A DNA stretch of 32,310 nt from NCBI GenBank assembly GCA_017480795.1, contig JAFURY010000127.1, positions 1-32,310 of the forward strand, read 5' to 3'. The stretch's first letter is position 1. Each line of letters begins with the position of its first letter. The position numbers and the translations under genes are program-made. Positions 1 through 7,913 of this stretch are shown here, one piece after another. Under the pieces are notes generated by a model, which saw only the letters and a list, made by a program, of their open reading frames with translations, did no database searches and was not told the origin of the DNA. Origin of the DNA: Succinivibrionaceae bacterium (GTDB lineage: Bacteria; Pseudomonadota; Gammaproteobacteria; Enterobacterales; Succinivibrionaceae).

Positions 1-308
1 AACATCGTTACTCTTCGTCACCTCCTTCAGCAGGGTAGGAGGGGCGGATGCTACGGCTCAGTTTTCCGCTCCTGTCACGCTGCCGTCATGGGTGGGGACG
101 TTGCATTTGACACCCATCCATGGGGTGTGAATAGTAACTGCTTGTCCGAACGGATTTTCCTTCGCGCTGAACGGCGCTGACGGATCGATGACCTTGCTTG
201 GGGCAGAGACCGAAGGCGACGATCCCGGATTCCGTCATGTTGCCTACGCGGGCGTAACCTAACGCGGGGCCTGTTGCCGGATGCCGGCGCAACGCAGGAT
301 TTTCAACG
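1..308. other. Unassigned left-edge region, structured, possible mobile-element end
   Basis: No recognisable gene lies here. The sequence is GC-rich with several short inverted repeats. The clearest is an imperfect hairpin at about 111-129 (acaccca / tggggtgt arms), followed directly by gaatagtaac. On the minus strand a 76-codon frame is open from 316 to 86 but matches no family I know. A perfect Shine-Dalgarno-like AAGGAGGTGA reads leftward at about 19-28, with a minus-strand ATG at 5-3, so a divergent gene could begin off the left edge; the spacing (15 nt) is long. A hairpin followed by a short AT-rich tail also resembles the right end of an IS200/IS605-type element. I cannot decide between these from the window. 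Confidence 0.3.
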
Positions 309-311
309 TTG

Positions 312-340
312 TTCACACTTTTTGAAAATCATAGTAAAAT
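312..340 (+). promoter_or_regulatory. Sigma-70-type promoter of the malM-like gene
   Basis: A -35 box TTCACA (312-317, five of six matches to TTGACA) lies exactly 17 bp from a -10 box TAAAAT (335-340). Transcription would start near 347 and leave a leader of about 34 nt before the GTG at 381. This supports transcription of the gene on its own. Confidence 0.6.
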
Positions 341-380
341 TCGGTACTACTTGTTCTTTTTCAGATGGATAGAGGATCAC

Positions 381-1475
381 GTGAAAAAACTTTGTCTTTC
401 TCTGCTGTGCGGAGCTGTTCTCTTCGCTTCAGGGTGCGATTCAGTCAATCATCTTATGACCTACCGTTCGCCTGCCAACATGTCTGTCCAGGAGGCGGAA
501 GACACTTTCAAGGAGCTTTCGGTCAGCGGCAACGTCTTTGACGGCGCCGTGATCGTCCGCAGCGCCATGGATGACGAGGTGGCTTTTGATGCGAAATCCT
601 CGGTCTATGATTTTGAAACCGGCCGCAGCGTGTACAGAACCTACAATCTTCCGCTGAACGCCACCAACCTGAAGGTGGACATCAGCGTTCAGATCGGACA
701 GACGGTGTTCGCTCCTTCGGTAGCCCTGCTGAACAAGGAAAAGAAGCTCATAAAGATGTTTGATTTCAACAGCTTCGAGTACCGGCCGTACAATGATCTG
801 GTGGCCGAGCGACTGAGATTCAAATTCAGCCTCAACAACTTTTCAGCCGGCGAGCGGGCTGTCGCCTATATGGTGATATTCAGCAAGGAGCAGGATCTGA
901 AATCCTTCACCAAGGTGGTTCATCCGGCAAAGCTTTTCGCCATCAGCCACCGCCAGCAGGTTCCTCAGATCGAGGATCCGCTGATCCCTCATTCCAGACT
1001 TGGCTCGATGACGGTGGTTTTTTCCATGGATGCGGAATCCATAGATACCGTTTCGGATTTTCTTGATTCGCTGAAGGGCCCGATCTGGGGCGGAGAAACC
1101 CATCAGTACATGACCGACGATGACGACGGAAGCGTTATGCCGACCGTCAGCGTGAACGCCGACAGCAACATTCGCGCGGTCAATCCGGCAGTCTCCGCCG
1201 ACGGCAACGTCGCCGCCGTCAATCCGGCAGCTTCCGGCTCCGCAAGATCGACGGCCGGAACGTCCGTCGCTTCCGCCGCCGCCAAGACCGCGCCTAAGGC
1301 GGCTCCCGGCTCCATGATGAAGGAGACTGAAAACATGTACAACGCCATGATTGAGTCTTCGGTAAAGGCCGGCGACATTTCAAAGGCCATGCAGCTTGCG
1401 GCCGAGGCCACCAATGCCGGCTCGGCATCCGCCAACGATACGCTGAATCGGGCTTTAAGAAGCTACCGCAAGTAA
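381..1475 (+). CDS. malM: MalM-family lipoprotein
   Basis: A 364-residue envelope protein of the MalM family (maltose operon periplasmic protein, exact role unknown even in E. coli). The GTG start at 381 is chosen because AGAGGA lies 4 nt upstream and the product then begins with a short signal peptide ending in the lipobox FASGC (Cys19). The middle aligns well with E. coli MalM: an FAPSVALL block, a YMVIFSKEQDL block (VLVFTTEKDL in E. coli) and an IEDPLIPH block. The C-terminus carries the family's conserved helical repeat-like tail (KAGDISKAMQLAAEA). Residues about 254-311 are an Ala/Ser/Pro linker with a 13-residue imperfect repeat (AVNPA twice). Oddities: E. coli MalM has an ordinary signal peptide rather than a lipobox, Asp20 after the lipid Cys is the inner-membrane retention signal of E. 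coli lipoproteins, and no malK or lamB is beside it. Confidence 0.85.
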   Translation: MKKLCLSLLCGAVLFASGCDSVNHLMTYRSPANMSVQEAEDTFKELSVSGNVFDGAVIVRSAMDDEVAFDAKSSVYDFETGRSVYRTYNLPLNATNLKVDISVQIGQTVFAPSVALLNKEKKLIKMFDFNSFEYRPYNDLVAERLRFKFSLNNFSAGERAVAYMVIFSKEQDLKSFTKVVHPAKLFAISHRQQVPQIEDPLIPHSRLGSMTVVFSMDAESIDTVSDFLDSLKGPIWGGETHQYMTDDDDGSVMPTVSVNADSNIRAVNPAVSADGNVAAVNPAASGSARSTAGTSVASAAAKTAPKAAPGSMMKETENMYNAMIESSVKAGDISKAMQLAAEATNAGSASANDTLNRALRSYRK

Positions 1476-1502
1476 CGGCTTGTCGGAGAGCGACGTTGGC
1501 AG

Positions 1503-1543
1503 GGGGCGCATTTCAGTCTGGGGTGCGCCTCTTGTTTATTTTT
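1503..1543 (+). terminator. Rho-independent terminator after malM
   Basis: Arms 1503-1510 and 1524-1531 (core GGCGCA / TGCGCC, one G-U pair) enclose a 13-nt loop and are followed by the T-rich run ttgtttattttt. It ends the malM transcript 28 nt after the stop codon. Confidence 0.75.
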
Positions 1544-1817
1544 GGGGGTACTGAACCGGAAAATTTGAAAAAATTCGAAGCGCTCTGCCAAAAGGGCTGA
1601 TGGACATGATCCGTCGCCATGACCGCCTTTGCGCCAGCGGTGATGAACCTGCGATCTTTAGCGGCTGAATATTCTCTGACTACTGCGGCCGCGCGCATAA
1701 TTTGTCCAATCTGAATTGCAGTCATTAAGCGCTGATGTTACCTATGGAACGCAGTATCAGCGGCGGAAGAGCATGTAGGACAGTATGCGAGTTCCGAGCT
1801 GCGGCAAATCGCAATGG
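1544..1817. other. Intergenic region with an unsupported minus-strand ORF
   Basis: This stretch separates malM from the convergent AAA-ATPase gene. A minus-strand frame of 70 codons (1725 to 1513) starts with ATG but has no ribosome-binding site, and its end runs through the malM terminator, so it is more likely chance or the decayed remnant of a gene than a working one. Its predicted product (MTAIQIGQIMRAAAVVREYS at the start) is not recognised. No clear terminator for the leftward AAA-ATPase gene is visible. Confidence 0.35.
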
Positions 1818-3629
1818 CTAGTCTTCGGCCATTTTGACCTTGCAGCTTTTGCCGTGGAACGCTATGCCGTATTTCAGAATTCTGTCGTAGCCGTCCTGTT
1901 TGAGATTGAAATCGTATCTGTTGATGTTTATCTGCTCCATAGCCTTTTCGCACAGTTTGATCCACTCCACAGGTCTCTTGTCTTTTGTCTTTTTGAATTC
2001 CAGAATTGCTGCGCTCAGATCGTTGTCATTCGTCAGAATCAGATCATGGAAGCCATCGCCGCTTTCCTGATTGGATGTCATCTGTATTTCGTTTGAGGTT
2101 GCGATGGAAAGAACTCCCGCCATGAAGCCATGATAGAAGCTTTCATGCGACGCATCCCGGACGCTGATGAAGTTGATCAGCATATCGTTGATGATATTTT
2201 GGACCTTTGGGGCATCGCCAGCAAACAGCGCGTCTCTCAGCGAGCCGGCGCTTTGCGCCCATTCGGGATTTCTTTTGCTGAACATGCGTTCCGCCTTCTT
2301 TTTGAAGCAGCTTCGCACTTCCTCGTTGGGTATCCTTATTTCTGCCATGTCATCGGATGGCACCGGCCTGGCGGCATAGGTGAAATAGCCTGTATGAAGC
2401 ATCATGGTGGCGAAGGTGTCGAAATCAGTATCGTTTTTTATCTCGGGATAGGCGGTAAACTCGGTCAGCGTTATCGATTCCGTTTTGCCGTCTATGAGAT
2501 TCTGCAGTCTTTGCGTGTCGTCGGGGTCGGGATGTTTCATGCAGATCTCGATTGCGTCGTTGCCGCTGGAGTTTGCCCAGTATGACTCTGGCATGAATGT
2601 GGCCGGGTCGTTTTCGGGGGCGAGAGCTCTTGACAGAAAGTTAAGCACGCTCCATGGGCAGAGCATTTCGCTTCCCCCGATATTGTAGCCGTCATACCAG
2701 GTCAGGACATCCTCAAGACGGTTCTCCATGCCGCATTCCTTCAGCAGATTCACCGTCTCTTCCCTGGTGAAGCCTATGAATTTGGAGTAAGGAGCATCCT
2801 TGACTCCGTAACAGCTGAAATTGTTTATTCCGGTAAAAACGCTCTGATGGGCGATTTTCAGACACCCGGTCACAAAACCTTTCTTCATGAAGCTGTTGGT
2901 TTTAAGCGCCGCGCTCAGCATTCCGCGGACAACGTCCAGCATCTGGTCGTAATAGTCAAGTTCTTCCGGGCTTGTTTTTCTCTTTGAATTCGCCTTGGCT
3001 TTCTGCAGCGGCACATCGTACTCGTCGACGATGATTATCGACTTGAGTCCGTACTCGCGATAAAGCATTCTGCTCAGGAACTTCAGCGAACTTTTGACTA
3101 CTTCCGTAAGCATGTTCATATTTTCAGTGGCTGACAGATTTAGTTTGGCAGAAGAGCAGATGTCTATTTTTTCTCTCAGGGAGGATTTGTTTGCCTCGCT
3201 CTGTTTGTCGCTTTCCAGAAGAAAACTGTATTTGTCAAAAATTTCGCTGAGAAGCGTCTTCATCGATCCCATCGCTTTTACAAAATCAATTCCGTCGACA
3301 TCCTTGAGGGAAAGGCTGATAACCGGATAGCGACCCATGTGTCTGTCGCACAGTTCCTTGTTGTCATACACCTCGAACTGATTGAAAAGCCTTTCCTGGC
3401 GGCTTCTGTCCTGTGGATCCGCATAGTTGAGTTCAAGAAAATTCTGAAGCATGCTCATGGAAAGAGTTTTTCCGAACCTGCGGGGTCTCAGCAGCAAAGA
3501 TACGGCATCGCCGGATTCCAGCAACTGTTTCAGCACTCCTGTCTTGTCCACATATTTTTTGCCCTTGGCGACAAGCTCTTCAAAATCCTCGATTCCGACG
3601 GGAAAATCACTGGCTGATAATGATGTCAT
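1818..3629 (-). CDS. AAA-ATPase-like / PD-(D/E)XK nuclease family protein, copy 1
   Basis: A 603-residue two-domain protein of the family with an N-terminal AAA-ATPase-like domain (PF09820 type) and a C-terminal PD-(D/E)XK nuclease-like domain (PF08011 type). Visible motifs: VGIEDFEELV at the N-terminus, a variant Walker A PRRFGKT (49-55), Walker B IIIVDEYD (Asp202, Glu203), and a nuclease core with Asp529, Glu544 and Lys546 (D-x14-E-x-K). The start is supported by AGGAG 8 nt upstream. The family is abundant in gut bacteria and its biological role is not established; defence, DNA processing or selfish spread are all possible. The gene is complete, lies downstream of glnD on the same strand with its own AT-rich promoter, and is a paralogue of the gene at 20054-21844. 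Codon use is clearly more AT-rich than in its neighbours, suggesting transfer. Confidence 0.85.
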   Translation of the reverse strand: MTSLSASDFPVGIEDFEELVAKGKKYVDKTGVLKQLLESGDAVSLLLRPRRFGKTLSMSMLQNFLELNYADPQDRSRQERLFNQFEVYDNKELCDRHMGRYPVISLSLKDVDGIDFVKAMGSMKTLLSEIFDKYSFLLESDKQSEANKSSLREKIDICSSAKLNLSATENMNMLTEVVKSSLKFLSRMLYREYGLKSIIIVDEYDVPLQKAKANSKRKTSPEELDYYDQMLDVVRGMLSAALKTNSFMKKGFVTGCLKIAHQSVFTGINNFSCYGVKDAPYSKFIGFTREETVNLLKECGMENRLEDVLTWYDGYNIGGSEMLCPWSVLNFLSRALAPENDPATFMPESYWANSSGNDAIEICMKHPDPDDTQRLQNLIDGKTESITLTEFTAYPEIKNDTDFDTFATMMLHTGYFTYAARPVPSDDMAEIRIPNEEVRSCFKKKAERMFSKRNPEWAQSAGSLRDALFAGDAPKVQNIINDMLINFISVRDASHESFYHGFMAGVLSIATSNEIQMTSNQESGDGFHDLILTNDNDLSAAILEFKKTKDKRPVEWIKLCEKAMEQININRYDFNLKQDGYDRILKYGIAFHGKSCKVKMAED

Positions 3630-3695
3630 TGCTTAATCTCCTGGCATGTCTGTTCCATGGCGTGGCGACACCCGTCCGTCAACATGGCTGTTATA

Positions 3696-3725
3696 TTATT
3701 ATCCTTTCGTTATATAAAAAGGCAA
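3696..3725 (-). promoter_or_regulatory. Promoter of AAA-ATPase/nuclease copy 1
   Basis: Reading leftward, a -35 TTGCCT (3725-3720) is followed after 18 bp by a -10 TAATAA (3701-3696) in an unusually AT-rich tract. Transcription would start near 3688, about 58 nt before the ATG. Confidence 0.5.
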
Positions 3726-3887
3726 ATGCTATTTGATGAATTCATCGCGTTCGGCAAAAAATTTGGATGTATTTGGATGCGCCGCCGTCTTCTCTGAAAT
3801 GCGAAGCAACGCTTGTCGCGCGCGTCGCCTTGCGAATCAGACCTGGCGCCGTCGCCGCTTTTTTGAGAAATCTCCTTCTGGAACTAT

Positions 3888-3910
3888 GCCTGACTCGTCG
3901 GCTGTCAGGC
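3888..3910 (-). terminator. Hairpin just after glnD, possible weak terminator
   Basis: A perfect 7-bp inverted repeat (GCCTGAC / GTCAGGC, 9-nt loop) begins 8 nt beyond the glnD stop codon. No T-run follows in the glnD direction, so it may only stabilise the 3' end or act with Rho. The stretch from here to 3630 holds no gene. Confidence 0.4.
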
Positions 3911-3918
3911 GCCGATGG

Positions 3919-6612
3919 TCATTCCTTTCGGTCTTTACTCCCGCCTGCCTGCGTATCGTCATTCTGGCATTCGATGGCCGCTGTCAGTTTTTCTCTAAGT
4001 TTTTCCTTGGTTCTGTCGTTCAGCGCCCTGCCGTCAAGAGAGATGGTGAAGCCGTCGTCCGCCCTTTCTCCGGTGGTGGCGATTCTGGCGGCGCGAATGT
4101 TGATGCCAAGATTTTCTAGGGTGGATGCGATGCAGGCCAGCAGTCCTGGACGGTCCAGAGCCGAAACCTCCATATGCGTGACGCCATGTTTTTCGGATCC
4201 CGGAATGTCCAGATACTGCACGACGGTTTTGATTTTGAACTGCAGGTACTTGCGGGGAATGCTGCAGCCCGGCGGGGCGGCGAAGTCGTTTCCGATGAGG
4301 TTCATCATCATGAATTTCTTCAGCGGTCCGTTTTTCTCCGGCGATATCGGAGCTCCGGCCCGGTCCAGAATGGTGAAGGAGTCCATGATGTAGCCGTCGG
4401 TGGAGCTAAGTATGGATGCGCTCATGATGGAGATCTGCTTTGCCAGCAGGATGCTTACGATGCGGGCGAAAATGCCCAGCCGATCCTTCATGTAGATGAA
4501 CAGCTCGGTTCCCAGGTGATTGACGGATTCGCCGAAAACGACCAGAGGAAGATCCTGATGGTGATTGAGTATATGCATGGAGTGGTGGCAGATCTGGGCC
4601 TGATTGTGGCGGATGAAGTAGCTTTCCGGAAAGGTCCGCCACAGCCCGGCCACCGCCTCCGCGTCAAATCCCGCGGCCGCAAGAAGCTTCATGGCGGCGG
4701 TTTTGTTTTCCTCCACGGTAAGCGCCCGCTCGTCCGACCGGCGCTCCGGATCCTGCCGCAGCGCCCGGCGCGCGGCGTAGTACAGCTCCTTGAACAGCGC
4801 GTCCTTCCAGGAATTCCAGGCACTGTCGCTGGTGGCGCAGATGTCCGCCACGCTGAGGCAGTACAGGTAATCCAGGTGCGCCTCGTCCTGCACCATGGCG
4901 GCGAAGTCGGATATCACTATCGGATCGGAAATGTCCCGGCGCTGGGCGGTGTTGGAAAAATCGATATGGTGTTTCACCAGCCAGGTCAAAAGTCTTACCT
5001 CGGACTGGGGAAGTCCGTGCAGCTGGAAGAACTTCTGGGTGATTTCCGCGCCCACCAGCGCGTGATGGCCTCCCTGACGTCCCTTGCCGATATCGTGCAT
5101 CAGCGCCGCAAGATACAGCAGATGCTTGCGGGGAAGGTTGCGGCAGATGTCCCGGAACAGATTTTTGGACGGATCGATATCGGGACTGTGGGAGAACTCG
5201 TAAACGTTGGCCACCGCGCGGTATGTGTGCTCGTCCACGGTGTAGGTGTGGAACATGTCAAACTGCATGAGTCCGGTGAGACGGATCCACTCGGGCATGT
5301 ACATGGCCATGACTCCGTGGCGGATCATCAGCTTCAGGGGCAGCAGCATGCCCTCCGGATTGCTCATGATTTTCAGAAAATATTCCCGGCAGACAGAGCT
5401 GTCCTCCAGACGTCCCGAGAACTTCAGCCGCGCCTCTCTGATGCTCCTTACGCAGTTGGGATAAAGTCCGGCGATCTCAAGGCCGTCCTTCTGGGCGGAA
5501 AACCGGGAGACGACGTCCATCATCTCCATAATGGCCTCCGGCTCCCGGATGAACAGATCCGGATCCACCACGTCGATGGCGTTTCCCCGCAGCACGAATC
5601 TGGAATTGACGATCCGGTTCTCGCCGTGTTGCCGGGTTTTGAATATGGCCTCCTCGTACATTTTCAGAATCATCTGGTTGATTTCCTCGATGCACTGGGA
5701 GGCACGGTAGAAGCGGATCATCATGTTTTCCACCGGAACGTTGCCGGATCCGATGTAGCCCAGGCTTCGGGCCACCGTTACCTGCCGGTCGAAGGTAAGC
5801 CGGTTGTCGTTGCGGCGGCTGATGAACTGCAGGGCGAATCTGACCTTCCAGATGAAATAGGCGTTGAAGAACAGATCCCGGTTTTCGCTGGCGGTGAGAA
5901 AGCCCTGGGACTGGATCTCGGCGGGAGTGGCGGCGCCGCTGAATTTCCGGGCGATCCACATGATGGTCTGCACGTCCCTGAGACCTCCGCACATGTTTTT
6001 GAGATCCGGCTCCAGCAGGTAGATGGTGTTTTTGTAAAGGCGGTGTCTTTTCTCCTGTTCCTCCATTTTCGCCCGGAAGAATTTCTCTATGGGCCAGAAC
6101 ACCCTGGGATCGGTGGCCTTCTGCAGCAGATCGTAGGTCTCCTCCGATCCGCAGATCAGGCGCTTTTCCAGCAGGTTGGTGGCGATGGTGAGATCCTCAA
6201 GTCCCGCCGTTGCGCACTCGTCCACGGTTCTGACGGCGTGGCCCACGTCAAGCTTCAGATCCCACAGCAGAGTGATGAACGCGCCGGTCTTTTCGCCGAA
6301 CTCCGGGCTCAGCGGTCTTTGGGACAGGATCAGCATGTCGATGTCGGTGAAGGGGTGCAGCTCCTTGCGTCCGTATCCGCCTACGGCAATGATGGCGATG
6401 TCGGGGCAGGCGTCGAGGCCGAACTGCCGGTAGAGCATGCATAGGAGATGATCGATGAAAAAGCAGCGATCCTCGGCCAGATCAAGAATGCTCCGTCCCC
6501 GGAAAAAATTCTGGGCCAGATGGCTGTTGAAGGTTTCCACCAGTTTTTTTCCGTTTTCCCGGGTGATTTCCCGGTTGCCCAGGTATCTGGAAAGCACTTT
6601 TCTGAAGTTCAA
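3919..6612 (-). CDS. glnD: Bifunctional PII uridylyltransferase / uridylyl-removing enzyme
   Basis: GlnD senses glutamine and adds or removes UMP on PII proteins, so setting glutamine synthetase activity and nitrogen-gene transcription. The product is 897 residues (E. coli 890). Domains in order: nucleotidyltransferase with GGYGRKELHP and the metal Asp pair FTDID (Asp90, Asp92), the central GlnD helical region, an HD hydrolase domain (LMHDIGKG, His506-Asp507), and two C-terminal ACT domains from about 697 and 809 (DRLGIFARIV and DRPGLLACIA). The start is TTG at 6612-6610: AAGGAGG lies 5 nt upstream and the product then begins MNFRKVLSRY. The frame is open 67 codons further upstream, but that extension is Arg/Pro-rich and unlike the family. 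It follows map on the same strand, as in E. coli. Confidence 0.95.
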   Translation of the reverse strand: MNFRKVLSRYLGNREITRENGKKLVETFNSHLAQNFFRGRSILDLAEDRCFFIDHLLCMLYRQFGLDACPDIAIIAVGGYGRKELHPFTDIDMLILSQRPLSPEFGEKTGAFITLLWDLKLDVGHAVRTVDECATAGLEDLTIATNLLEKRLICGSEETYDLLQKATDPRVFWPIEKFFRAKMEEQEKRHRLYKNTIYLLEPDLKNMCGGLRDVQTIMWIARKFSGAATPAEIQSQGFLTASENRDLFFNAYFIWKVRFALQFISRRNDNRLTFDRQVTVARSLGYIGSGNVPVENMMIRFYRASQCIEEINQMILKMYEEAIFKTRQHGENRIVNSRFVLRGNAIDVVDPDLFIREPEAIMEMMDVVSRFSAQKDGLEIAGLYPNCVRSIREARLKFSGRLEDSSVCREYFLKIMSNPEGMLLPLKLMIRHGVMAMYMPEWIRLTGLMQFDMFHTYTVDEHTYRAVANVYEFSHSPDIDPSKNLFRDICRNLPRKHLLYLAALMHDIGKGRQGGHHALVGAEITQKFFQLHGLPQSEVRLLTWLVKHHIDFSNTAQRRDISDPIVISDFAAMVQDEAHLDYLYCLSVADICATSDSAWNSWKDALFKELYYAARRALRQDPERRSDERALTVEENKTAAMKLLAAAGFDAEAVAGLWRTFPESYFIRHNQAQICHHSMHILNHHQDLPLVVFGESVNHLGTELFIYMKDRLGIFARIVSILLAKQISIMSASILSSTDGYIMDSFTILDRAGAPISPEKNGPLKKFMMMNLIGNDFAAPPGCSIPRKYLQFKIKTVVQYLDIPGSEKHGVTHMEVSALDRPGLLACIASTLENLGINIRAARIATTGERADDGFTISLDGRALNDRTKEKLREKLTAAIECQNDDTQAGGSKDRKE

Positions 6613-6928
6613 GGGACCCTCCTTTTGAACAACGGGCGGCGCGGAGCGCGGATAATCTGGAGCCTTGGGACATTTGAGGGCTTTCGCCCGGGGCGGATGC
6701 GGCGGATCCCGCCTGGCGGGGATTCTGACCGCTCGGCTCTTGCAAAGGATTCCCGCCTTGCTCCCGCAGACAGCCAGCGACGGCCGACAGCTCTTTCGCG
6801 GGGCGGAACGCAAGGGCTTTGGGAAGGAAAACCGTCAGCCCCGCGTTTCCGGCCAGGCGAGGAAAACACGCCTCGGGCGTCTAGGCGACGGATGGACCGC
6901 GCCTGGGGAGGCGCCTGAGCCGCGGGGG
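6613..6928. other. map-glnD intergenic region
   Basis: These 316 bp hold no gene I can support. They are very GC-rich. Close after the map stop is a 6-bp perfect hairpin (GCGCCT / AGGCGC, 6899-6914) without a T-run. Open frames on both strands here follow from the high GC content. I see no convincing promoter, so glnD may be read from the map promoter. Confidence 0.5.
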
Positions 6929-7726
6929 TCAGAGGTTGTGAAACACCGGTTCGATTTCGGTTTCCTCGGCGCGGCGCGTGGTGATTTCGCAGCCGTCCTC
7001 GGTGACGATGACCGTATGCTCGTACTGGGCCGACGGCTGCTTGTCGGCGGTGGTCACCGTCCAGCCGTTTTTCTTGTTCACCTTGCACTTCCAGGTGCCG
7101 GCGTTGATCATGGGCTCGATGGTGAAAATCATGCCCGGCTGCATGATGAGCGAACGGTAGCTGTTGTTCCGGTAGTGCACCACGCAGGGATCGGTATGAA
7201 ATTCCGTGCCGATGCCGTGACCGCAGTAGTCCCGCACCACCGTGAATCCCGCCTTGTCGGCAATGGGCTGGATCACGTCCCCGATGTCGGAAAAGGAGGC
7301 TCCGGGCTTTACGATTTTCAGAGCCTTGTAGAGGGATTCCCTGGCGCATTTGCACAGCTGGCGGCAGCGCAGAGACGGCTCCCCCACCATGAACATTTTG
7401 GAGGTGTCGCCGTAGTATCCGTCCTTGATGACGGTGACGTCGATGTTGACGATATCGCCGTTGCGAAGCTTCTGAATTCCGGGAATGCCGTGGCAGACCA
7501 CCTCGTTCACCGAAATGCAGGTGGCCTTGGGATAGCCGTGATAGCCAAGACATGCGGAGATGGCGTGCTGCTTGTTTTCGATGTGGTCCAGCATGATGTT
7601 GTCCAGTTCAAGTGTCGTCACGCCCGCCTTCACATGCTCGGCGATCATTTCAAGCACCTCGGCCGCAAGCCTCCCCGCCACGCGCATTTTTTCGATGGCC
7701 GCCGCATCGTGGATTTTGATGTTCAT
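6929..7726 (-). CDS. map: Methionine aminopeptidase, type I
   Basis: Removes the initiator methionine from nascent proteins in the cytoplasm. The product is 265 residues (E. coli 264). The five metal ligands are all in place: Asp96 in NIDVT, Asp107 in GDTSK, His170 in YCGHGIG, Glu204 in FTIEPM and Glu236 in YEHTVIV, plus the substrate-contact His79 in CHG. No N-terminal zinc-finger extension is present, so it is the short type Ia form. The ATG at 7726 has a weak AAGG 11 nt upstream and an extended -10 promoter about 45 nt away. It is divergent from rpsB, as in E. coli, and leads into glnD. Confidence 0.97.
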   Translation of the reverse strand: MNIKIHDAAAIEKMRVAGRLAAEVLEMIAEHVKAGVTTLELDNIMLDHIENKQHAISACLGYHGYPKATCISVNEVVCHGIPGIQKLRNGDIVNIDVTVIKDGYYGDTSKMFMVGEPSLRCRQLCKCARESLYKALKIVKPGASFSDIGDVIQPIADKAGFTVVRDYCGHGIGTEFHTDPCVVHYRNNSYRSLIMQPGMIFTIEPMINAGTWKCKVNKKNGWTVTTADKQPSAQYEHTVIVTEDGCEITTRRAEETEIEPVFHNL

Positions 7727-7769
7727 TTTGTTTATGACCTTATAAATTCAATGGCATTGTATCCGAATC

Positions 7770-7778
7770 ATTTTACCA
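7770..7778 (-). promoter_or_regulatory. Extended -10 promoter of map
   Basis: Reading leftward the sequence is TGGTAAAAT, an extended -10 (TGnTAAAAT). No good -35 lies 17 bp upstream. Transcription would start near 7763, leaving a leader of about 36 nt. Confidence 0.45.
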
Positions 7779-7786
7779 TAAATCGA

Positions 7787-7804
7787 GGTTAGTTGTGGCT
7801 AACC
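7787..7804. promoter_or_regulatory. Inverted repeat overlapping the map promoter -35 region, possible operator
   Basis: A perfect 6-bp inverted repeat, GGTTAG and CTAACC separated by 6 bp, sits just upstream of the extended -10 of map. Its place suits a repressor or activator site, but I cannot name a regulator with this site. Confidence 0.3.
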
Positions 7805-7823
7805 GATGCCTTGGCAACAGGAC

Positions 7824-7841
7824 GGACGGCTGGAGCCGTCC
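7824..7841. repeat. Perfect hairpin in the map/rpsB divergent region
   Basis: Arms GGACGGC (7824-7830) and GCCGTCC (7835-7841) enclose a 4-nt loop tgga. It is very stable if transcribed on either strand. There is no T-run. Its role is unknown; it lies between the map promoter and a terminator pair. Confidence 0.4.
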
Positions 7842-7886
7842 CGCATGTCCGTGTCCGCGGCACTGCCGGACTGGCCGGCCGACACG

Positions 7887-7912
7887 AAAAAAGCCGGGGC
7901 GATCCCCGGCTT
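7887..7912 (-). terminator. Rho-independent terminator facing map
   Basis: A 9-bp perfect stem (AAGCCGGGG / CCCCGGCTT, loop cgat) is followed in the leftward direction by TTTTTT. In the rightward direction only TTT follows. It would stop leftward transcription coming from the rpsB side before it reaches map. Confidence 0.6.
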
Positions 7913-7913
7913 T

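Noticed and set aside
1..30. A divergent gene starting at position 5 on the minus strand
   Set aside because: An ATG with a perfect ribosome site is present, but the spacing is 15 nt and only one codon is inside the window, so I do not list it as a gene.
4174..6444. A 756-codon open frame on the plus strand over glnD
   Set aside because: It is the antisense shadow of glnD, caused by high GC and codon bias. Its translation resembles no protein family, while glnD matches along its full length.
6665..7792. 375-codon plus-strand frame covering map and the map-glnD gap
   Set aside because: It lies antisense to map, which has all five metal ligands in place; the extra frame shows no domain.
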